Positions 59,499 to 64,000 of a stretch of 64,000 nucleotides of DNA are shown here, piece by piece (within the stretch, counting starts at the first letter, position 1; each line of letters opens with the position of its first letter). Source of the DNA: Coriobacteriaceae bacterium. GTDB taxonomy: Bacteria > Actinomycetota > Coriobacteriia > Coriobacteriales > Coriobacteriaceae. The position numbers and the translations under genes are program-made. Below the pieces are notes generated by a model. It was given only the letters and a program-made list of their open reading frames with translations, was not told the origin of the DNA and made no database searches. The DNA lies in contig CABOHA010000001.1 of NCBI GenBank assembly GCA_902399975.1, positions 707,397 to 771,396 on the forward strand, read 5' to 3'.

Positions 59499-60521
59499 TT
59501 ACTCCATGGTCTCTTGGCAGACGACCTCGCGGATGGCGTGGATGCGGCGCATGGTGTCGTCGAACTGGTCGGGGGTGAGGGCCTGGGCGCCGTCGGACCA
59601 AGCGCGGCTGGGCTCGTCGTGGACCTCGATCTCCAGACCGTTGGCGCCGCAGGCAGTCGCGGCGAGCGCCATGGGCTCAACGTAGCGGGTGTAACCGGTG
59701 GCGTGGCTGGGGTCGGCGACGACGGGCAGGTGTGACAGATGGTGCAGCACCGGCACGGCGTTAAGGTCGAAGGTGTTGCGAGTACGGGTTTCGAAAGTGC
59801 GGATGCCGCGTTCGCACAGGATAACGTTGTCGTTGCCCTCGCTCATGATGTACTCGGCTGCCATAAGCAGCTCGTCGACGGTGCCGGACATGCCGCGCTT
59901 GAGCAGGATCGGGGTCTTGGTCTTGCCGACCTCCTTGAGCAGGGGGAAGTTCTGTGCGTTGCGGGCGCCGATCTGCATGACGTCGATTTTCTTGTCCAGG
60001 AAGACCTGCACGTCGCGCGGGTCCATGATCTCGGTGACGATCGGCATGTCGAGCTCGGCAGACGCCTCGCACAGCAGGTCCAGGCCAGCAGGGCCCATGC
60101 CCTGGTAGGCGTACGGGGAAGTGCGGGGCTTGTAGGCGCCGCCGCGCAGCATCGTGGCACCGGCGGCCTTCACGCGGCGGGCGATGCGGATGAGGTTCTC
60201 GCCCTCGACGGAGCACGGGCCGGCGATGACCTGGAACTGATCGCCGCCTACATGTACGCCGTGGCCGCAGTCGATGACGGAGTCCTCGGGGTGGAACTTG
60301 CGGTTGGCGCGCTTGAACGGCTCGGAGACGCGCTGCACGCGCTCGACGACATCCATGGACTCGAGCAGGAACGGGTCGATCTTGGTCGTATCGCCCACCA
60401 GGCCGATGATCGTCTCGTTCTCGCCGCGCGAGACATCGGTCTTCAGGCCCTTTTTCTCAATCCAGCTGACGATATGGCTGACGGCCTCGTCGCTGGCGCT
60501 CTCTTTTAAAATTGCAATCAT
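59499..60521 (-). CDS. aroF: 3-deoxy-7-phosphoheptulonate (DAHP) synthase with FXD regulatory domain
   Basis: A 340-residue type I-beta DAHP synthase. Residues 1-68 are the ferredoxin-like FXD domain (MIAILKESASDEAVSHIVSWIE, GLVGDTTKIDP), used for feedback control in some members. The barrel follows: FQVIAGPCSVEGENLI, GATMLRGGAYKPRTSPYAYQG, MQIGARNAQNFPLLKEVG, PILLKRGMSGT, and PVVADPSHATGYT (metal and substrate residues). It commits PEP and erythrose-4-phosphate to the pathway and heads the operon. The ATG at 60521 follows GAGGTGAGAGG. A terminator-like hairpin lies in its leader. Confidence 0.94.
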   Translation of the reverse strand: MIAILKESASDEAVSHIVSWIEKKGLKTDVSRGENETIIGLVGDTTKIDPFLLESMDVVERVQRVSEPFKRANRKFHPEDSVIDCGHGVHVGGDQFQVIAGPCSVEGENLIRIARRVKAAGATMLRGGAYKPRTSPYAYQGMGPAGLDLLCEASAELDMPIVTEIMDPRDVQVFLDKKIDVMQIGARNAQNFPLLKEVGKTKTPILLKRGMSGTVDELLMAAEYIMSEGNDNVILCERGIRTFETRTRNTFDLNAVPVLHHLSHLPVVADPSHATGYTRYVEPMALAATACGANGLEIEVHDEPSRAWSDGAQALTPDQFDDTMRRIHAIREVVCQETME

Positions 60522-60554
60522 GGTGTGCCTCTCACCTCGATGGATAACCCTTGC

Positions 60555-60578
60555 AAAAACGGCCCGCATCGCGAGCCG
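60555..60578 (-). promoter_or_regulatory. Terminator-like hairpin in the aroF leader (possible attenuator)
   Basis: An 8-bp stem on the minus strand (CGGCTCGC with GCGGGCCG, one T-G pair, loop GAT; plus-strand 60560-60578) is followed directly by TTTTT (complement of 60555-60559). It lies about 35 bases before the aroF ATG and just after a TATAAA-like -10 (near 60610). A 20-codon frame with a Phe and two Tyr codons (from about 60593) crosses it. Attenuation of the aro operon is plausible but unproven. Confidence 0.45.
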
Positions 60579-60725
60579 TGTACATATGGTGCATGAGAGT
60601 TTATACTATCTGACTCGCTTTTGCCTTCTAAAGTGGGCCGTTGAGCCGCGTCTTCCTCGGAATTGCAAAGCTTTTTCTTTTATTTTGATAGCCCGTGGTG
60701 CACTTGGGTATAATGCCAAGCGTTG

Positions 60726-60802
60726 GCCCTATTAGCTCAGGGGATTAGAGCGTCTGCCTCCGGAGCAGAAGGCCGTTGGTTCGAATCCAACATGGGGCAC
60801 CA
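60726..60802 (+). tRNA. tRNA-Arg (anticodon CCG)
   Basis: Acceptor GCCCTAT pairs with ATGGGGC (one T-G pair), the D-arm has AGCTCAGGGGATTAGAGC, the anticodon stem-loop TCTGC-CTCCGGA-GCAGA gives CCG, and the T-arm has GGTTCGAATCC. CCA is encoded at 60800-60802. Confidence 0.94.
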
Positions 60803-60813
60803 TCGAACGTGAG

Positions 60814-60848
60814 ACCGTCCGAACCTCGCATGGTCCGGGCGGTTTTTC
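60814..60848 (+). terminator. Terminator after tRNA-Arg(CCG)
   Basis: An imperfect 12-bp stem (ACCGTCCGAACC with GGTCCGGGCGGT) and TCGCAT loop are followed by TTTTTC, about eleven bases past the tRNA end. Confidence 0.75.
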
Positions 60849-60878
60849 TTATACCGACGCGACGTGATGGGACGTGGT

Positions 60879-63596
60879 ATGGCAGCAACGGATATCGAGC
60901 GCGGACTCTCGACCGCCGAGGTCGAGGAGCGCATCGCCGCCGGTAAGATCAACCGCAACATGGAGCTCAAGACCAAGTCGGTCAAGGAGCTCATCATCGA
61001 GAACCTCTGCACGCTGTTCAATTTGATCAACGTGATCTTGGCGTTCCTGGTCATTTTGACCGGTTCGTTTAAGAATCTGACGTTCCTGTTCGTGGTGTTC
61101 CTCAATACCGCTATTGGCGTCATTCAGTCCATGCGTTCCAAAAAGATGGTCGATAAGCTCACGCTGCTGACCTCCAAGAAGGCCATCGCGGTGCGCGACG
61201 GCTCCGAGGTGGAGCTCGACCTGGACCAGATCGTGCTCGACGACATCATCCGCCTGGGGCGCGGCGACCAGATCCCCGCTGACGCCGTGGTGGTTTCGGG
61301 CGAGGCGCTCGTGAACGAGAGCCTGCTGACGGGCGAGAGCGATCTTATTAAGAAACAGCCCGGTTCCGAGCTCATGAGCGGCAGCTTTATCGACTCGGGT
61401 CTGCTGCGCGCCCGCGTGATCCATGTCGGCGCCGACAACTACGTGGCCAAAATTAATAACGAGGCCAAGTACGTCAAAAAGGTCAATTCCGAGATCATGA
61501 ACGCGCTTAACGCCATCGTGCGCTTTGCGAGCATCATCATGATCCCGCTCGGTTTGGCGTTGTTTGCCTCGAGCGTGAGCGAGCTGTGGGATGCCGCGGG
61601 AACCCTAGGCAATAGCGCGCTTTCGTGGTGCTTCTCCGAGCTGTTGGCTGGTCATGTGCCTTCGTCGGCGCTGCTGTCCACGGTGGGCGCCCTGCTGGGC
61701 ATGATCCCGCAAGGGCTGGTGCTGCTGACCTCGTCGGTGCTCGCCATCGCCACGGTGCGCCTGGCCCGCCGCAAGGTACTCGCGCAGCAGCTCTACTGCA
61801 TTGAGACGCTCGCGCGCGTCGACGTGCTGTGCCTGGACAAGACGGGCACCATCACGTCGGGCCGCATGGAGGTCGAGGGTACCTATCCGCTGCCGGTCGA
61901 GGGTATGGGTGCGGGGGAGGGCGACGCCGCCGTTCCCGTCGATACCACGGTGCTCGATTTTGCTCTGGCTAACGTCGCACGTGCGACCTCGGCCGATGCC
62001 AACGAGACCTGCCAGGCGCTGCTCAACTACTACGCCGACCGCCCGGTCGAGGTGTCTGAGCCGCTGTCGGTCATTCCGTTCTCGTCGTCCAAAAAGTGGA
62101 GCGGTGCCTCGTTTGCGCAGGGCTCCTATGTGATGGGCGCGGCGCAATTTGTGCTTTCAGAGCGCGCCTTTTCGCAGGTCGAGAACCGCGTGGCCGAACT
62201 TGCCGACACCTGCCGCGTGCTTGTGGTGGCCTGCGTGGACGGCTTTACGCCCGATGGCGATATGGTGGGCGAGGCAGAGCCCGTGGGCTTTGTGACCATT
62301 CGCGACGAGATCCGCACCTCGGCCGCCGAGACCATCGGGTACTTTAACGAGCAGGGCGTGACCCTCAACGTGATCAGTGGCGACGACCCGCGTACGGTGT
62401 CGTCGATTGCGCGCGTGGTGGGCGTGCCGGGGGCGGACGCTTATGTGGACGCCACGACGCTCGATACGCCGGCCAAGCTCGATGCCGCAGTGGACCGCTA
62501 CCATGTCTTTGGTCGTGTGACCCCGCAGCAGAAGCGCGAGCTCGTGCAGGCACTCAAGCGCCGCGAGCACACCGTGGCCATGACGGGCGACGGCGTTAAC
62601 GATGTGCTAGCGCTCAAGGAGGCTGACTGCTCCGTCGCCATGGCGGCTGGCTCCGACGCCGCGCGTAACGTGGCCGAGATCGTACTCGTCGACAACGACT
62701 TTGCCTCGATGCCCGCCGTGGTGGCCGAGGGCCGTCGCTCCATCAACAACCTGCAGCGCTCCGCGGCGCTGTTCCTGACCAAAACGCTGTTCTCGATGGG
62801 CTTGGCGGCGCTGTGCATCGCGCTGCCGCCGTACCCCTTCGAGCCCATCCAGATGACGCTCATTAACTTCTTCTGTATTGGCGCGCCGGGCTTTGTGTTG
62901 GGCCTGGAGCCCAACAATGCTCGCGTGAAGGGATCGTTCCTGACGAACGTGCTCAAGCGGGCACTGCCGGCGTCGATTGCGGTCATTTTGGCTGCGGCGC
63001 TCGATATCTTTGTGGCGCGGGTGTTTGGCTTTAGCCAGCTCACGCTGTCTACGATGTGCCTGCTTACGTCGTGCGCGGCGAGCGTCAGCCTGATCTGGCG
63101 CATCTCGCAGCCTCTCACGCCCTTACGTGTGGTGCTCTTTGTGTTTGTAGTCGCCGGCATCCTGGTGGGCGTTATCGGATTCCCGGAGCTGCTGTCTATT
63201 GCCAACCTGACAATGGGCCAGATGGTTATCTTGGCTGCCGTCGTGGTCTTTACCTGCTCGGTGTTTTTTAAGCTCGCCACGATGATGGATTCGCTCAAGC
63301 CGCGTCGTCGTCATGCCGCAACTGGTTTTGGCCGTGGTGTTCGCGTCCGCCTGGGTCGCGGTGGTGGCAAGGTGAGCTCGACGGGTTCGACGGCGGAGCG
63401 TTTTGCCAAGCGCGTCGCCGCCGACATGGCGCAGCGCCGCGAAGCTCGCACCGTTCGTGAGGCCGAGGCCCGCGCACTCGAGGGCGTGGCCCAGGCCCAG
63501 CCCAAGAAAAAGAAGCCCACGGGCGCCAAGCGCTCCCGCGTAACCAAGTCCGCCCAAGGCATCAAAGTTTCGATGCCAAGCAAAAAGAAGAAGTAG
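60879..63596 (+). CDS. Cation-transporting P-type ATPase (Exp7/CtpE-like)
   Basis: A 905-residue P-type ATPase. In order: actuator motif NESLLTGESDL, a membrane motif MIPQGLVLLTSSVLAIATVRLARRKVLAQQ, phosphorylation motif LCLDKTGTITSG, the nucleotide-binding domain, and the hinge MTGDGVNDVLALKEADCSVAM, then four to six C-terminal membrane helices. The first membrane segments directly follow a short N-terminus without heavy-metal-binding domains. This pattern fits the group with streptococcal Exp7 and mycobacterial CtpE (proposed Ca2+ transport), but the ion cannot be fixed from sequence. The C-terminal tail of about 100 residues is Arg/Lys/Ala-rich and ends in KKKK, unusual for the family. ATG 60879 is chosen over in-frame starts a few codons upstream. 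Confidence 0.85.
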   Translation: MAATDIERGLSTAEVEERIAAGKINRNMELKTKSVKELIIENLCTLFNLINVILAFLVILTGSFKNLTFLFVVFLNTAIGVIQSMRSKKMVDKLTLLTSKKAIAVRDGSEVELDLDQIVLDDIIRLGRGDQIPADAVVVSGEALVNESLLTGESDLIKKQPGSELMSGSFIDSGLLRARVIHVGADNYVAKINNEAKYVKKVNSEIMNALNAIVRFASIIMIPLGLALFASSVSELWDAAGTLGNSALSWCFSELLAGHVPSSALLSTVGALLGMIPQGLVLLTSSVLAIATVRLARRKVLAQQLYCIETLARVDVLCLDKTGTITSGRMEVEGTYPLPVEGMGAGEGDAAVPVDTTVLDFALANVARATSADANETCQALLNYYADRPVEVSEPLSVIPFSSSKKWSGASFAQGSYVMGAAQFVLSERAFSQVENRVAELADTCRVLVVACVDGFTPDGDMVGEAEPVGFVTIRDEIRTSAAETIGYFNEQGVTLNVISGDDPRTVSSIARVVGVPGADAYVDATTLDTPAKLDAAVDRYHVFGRVTPQQKRELVQALKRREHTVAMTGDGVNDVLALKEADCSVAMAAGSDAARNVAEIVLVDNDFASMPAVVAEGRRSINNLQRSAALFLTKTLFSMGLAALCIALPPYPFEPIQMTLINFFCIGAPGFVLGLEPNNARVKGSFLTNVLKRALPASIAVILAAALDIFVARVFGFSQLTLSTMCLLTSCAASVSLIWRISQPLTPLRVVLFVFVVAGILVGVIGFPELLSIANLTMGQMVILAAVVVFTCSVFFKLATMMDSLKPRRRHAATGFGRGVRVRLGRGGGKVSSTGSTAERFAKRVAADMAQRREARTVREAEARALEGVAQAQPKKKKPTGAKRSRVTKSAQGIKVSMPSKKKK

Positions 63597-63699
63597 CTAC
63601 GCGCCCTGGCGATGTTGAATTGGTGCCTTGCTCCTGTGGGGCCGTGGCGATGTTATGCTCTAACCTCGATTGTTTGAATTGCTTCGAAAAGAGGATGCC

Positions 63700-64000
63700 G
63701 TGATCTGCCCGCATTGCCTAAAGACCATCGAGGACGGCGCCTCGTTCTGCCCCTACTGCAACGCCTATGTGGGTCCGGGCGATGGTCCCGAGCACACCGA
63801 GTTCGTGTTCTGCGAGGGCTGCGGTGCCCGTCTTTCTTCGCATGATCGTACGTGCCCCAAATGCGGACGCCCCGCTCCGGGTATCCTCTCCGAGGACGCG
63901 GCAGCATCCGACCTGGCAGCGGGCCGCACGGCGGGCTTTCCGCGCCTAACGCAAGAGCAGATCGATACCGAGGTGCCGCATGCGCCGGCCTCTGCCGCTG
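63700..64000 (+). CDS. Double zinc-ribbon protein (truncated by window edge)
   Basis: A GTG start at 63700 follows AGAGGATGCC. The first 55 residues contain two C-x2-C...C-x2-C zinc ribbons (CPHCLKTIEDGASFCPYC and CEGCGARLSSHDRTCPKC), then a Pro/Ala/Glu-containing linker begins before the window ends. Such N-terminal ribbons often precede a membrane helix or regulatory domain in actinobacterial proteins. The full-length product cannot be judged. Confidence 0.7.
   Translation, partial: MICPHCLKTIEDGASFCPYCNAYVGPGDGPEHTEFVFCEGCGARLSSHDRTCPKCGRPAPGILSEDAAASDLAAGRTAGFPRLTQEQIDTEVPHAPASAA

Noticed and set aside
1..64000. CRISPR arrays, rRNA genes and replication origins
   Set aside because: None seen: no regularly spaced direct repeats, no rRNA-like sequence and no DnaA-box cluster that I could recognise.

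Overview
The window looks like a chromosomal segment of a high-GC Gram-positive gut anaerobe, most likely a Coriobacteriia member such as Collinsella. That assignment is an inference from gene content and codon use (a SUF operon with an Rrf2 regulator, a GGGtGRT/NifU-like pair, a fused aroE-aroK, an LPXTG-like surface protein, actinobacterial-type SLH-like repeats, galactofuranose genes). No rRNA or other species marker is present. Housekeeping blocks at both ends are GC-rich, while the middle (about 18.5-50.5 kb) is an AT-richer, mosaic surface-polysaccharide region. Layout, left part: 1-1.3 kb holds a GGGtGRT protein and its NifU-like partner (minus). 1.7-2.5 kb holds a Y1-type (RAYT-like) transposase relative. 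3.1-8.4 kb is sufCBDSU (minus), with a divergent Rrf2-family regulator that is followed at once by a MntA/HepT nucleotidyltransferase-HEPN pair. 9.9-13.6 kb holds a sortase-type surface protein and an AAA-ATPase/degenerate-nuclease protein. 13.7-18.5 kb holds cell-envelope glycosyltransferases, an acyltransferase and a membrane protein. 18.6-21.3 kb is a small AT-rich accessory island: a SatD-family protein, a DUF3307 membrane protein and an FRG-domain protein. Layout, middle: 21.6-36 kb is a plus-strand polysaccharide cluster with a multidomain amidase, a Wzx flippase, a galactofuranosyltransferase, the three-gene UDP-L-FucNAc pathway (capE-capF-capG type) interleaved with AT-rich glycosyltransferases, a WbuB-like transferase, a DPM1-like GT2/DUF2304 pair and a large DUF6541-like membrane protein. 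An IS256-type remnant lies at about 36.1-36.5 kb. 36.7-43.8 kb holds two divergent GlfT2-like galactofuranosyltransferases, a GT2, and a Wzm/Wzt ABC exporter whose ATPase carries an unusual SLH-like C-terminal extension. tRNA-Arg(TCT) follows, then a polysaccharide pyruvyltransferase, an SLH-like secreted protein, a frameshifted WG/SLH-like protein and an O-antigen ligase/polymerase-like protein. Layout, right part: glf (UDP-galactopyranose mutase) sits at 50.8-51.9 kb. 52-60.5 kb is a minus-strand shikimate and Phe/Tyr operon (aroF-tyrA-aroB-aroA-aroC-pheA-aroEK-aroQ). tRNA-Arg(CCG), a P-type ATPase and the start of a zinc-ribbon protein close the window. How it fits together: glf supplies UDP-Galf to several Galf transferases, and capE/F/G supplies UDP-L-FucNAc, probably to the WbuB-like transferase. 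The most striking observation is that one neighbourhood contains a pyruvyltransferase, secreted SLH-like proteins (classical SLH domains bind pyruvylated wall polysaccharide) and an ABC-exporter ATPase whose cytoplasmic tail is itself SLH-like. This suggests an untested model in which a pyruvylated glycan end is recognised inside the cell as an export cap and outside as the wall anchor.
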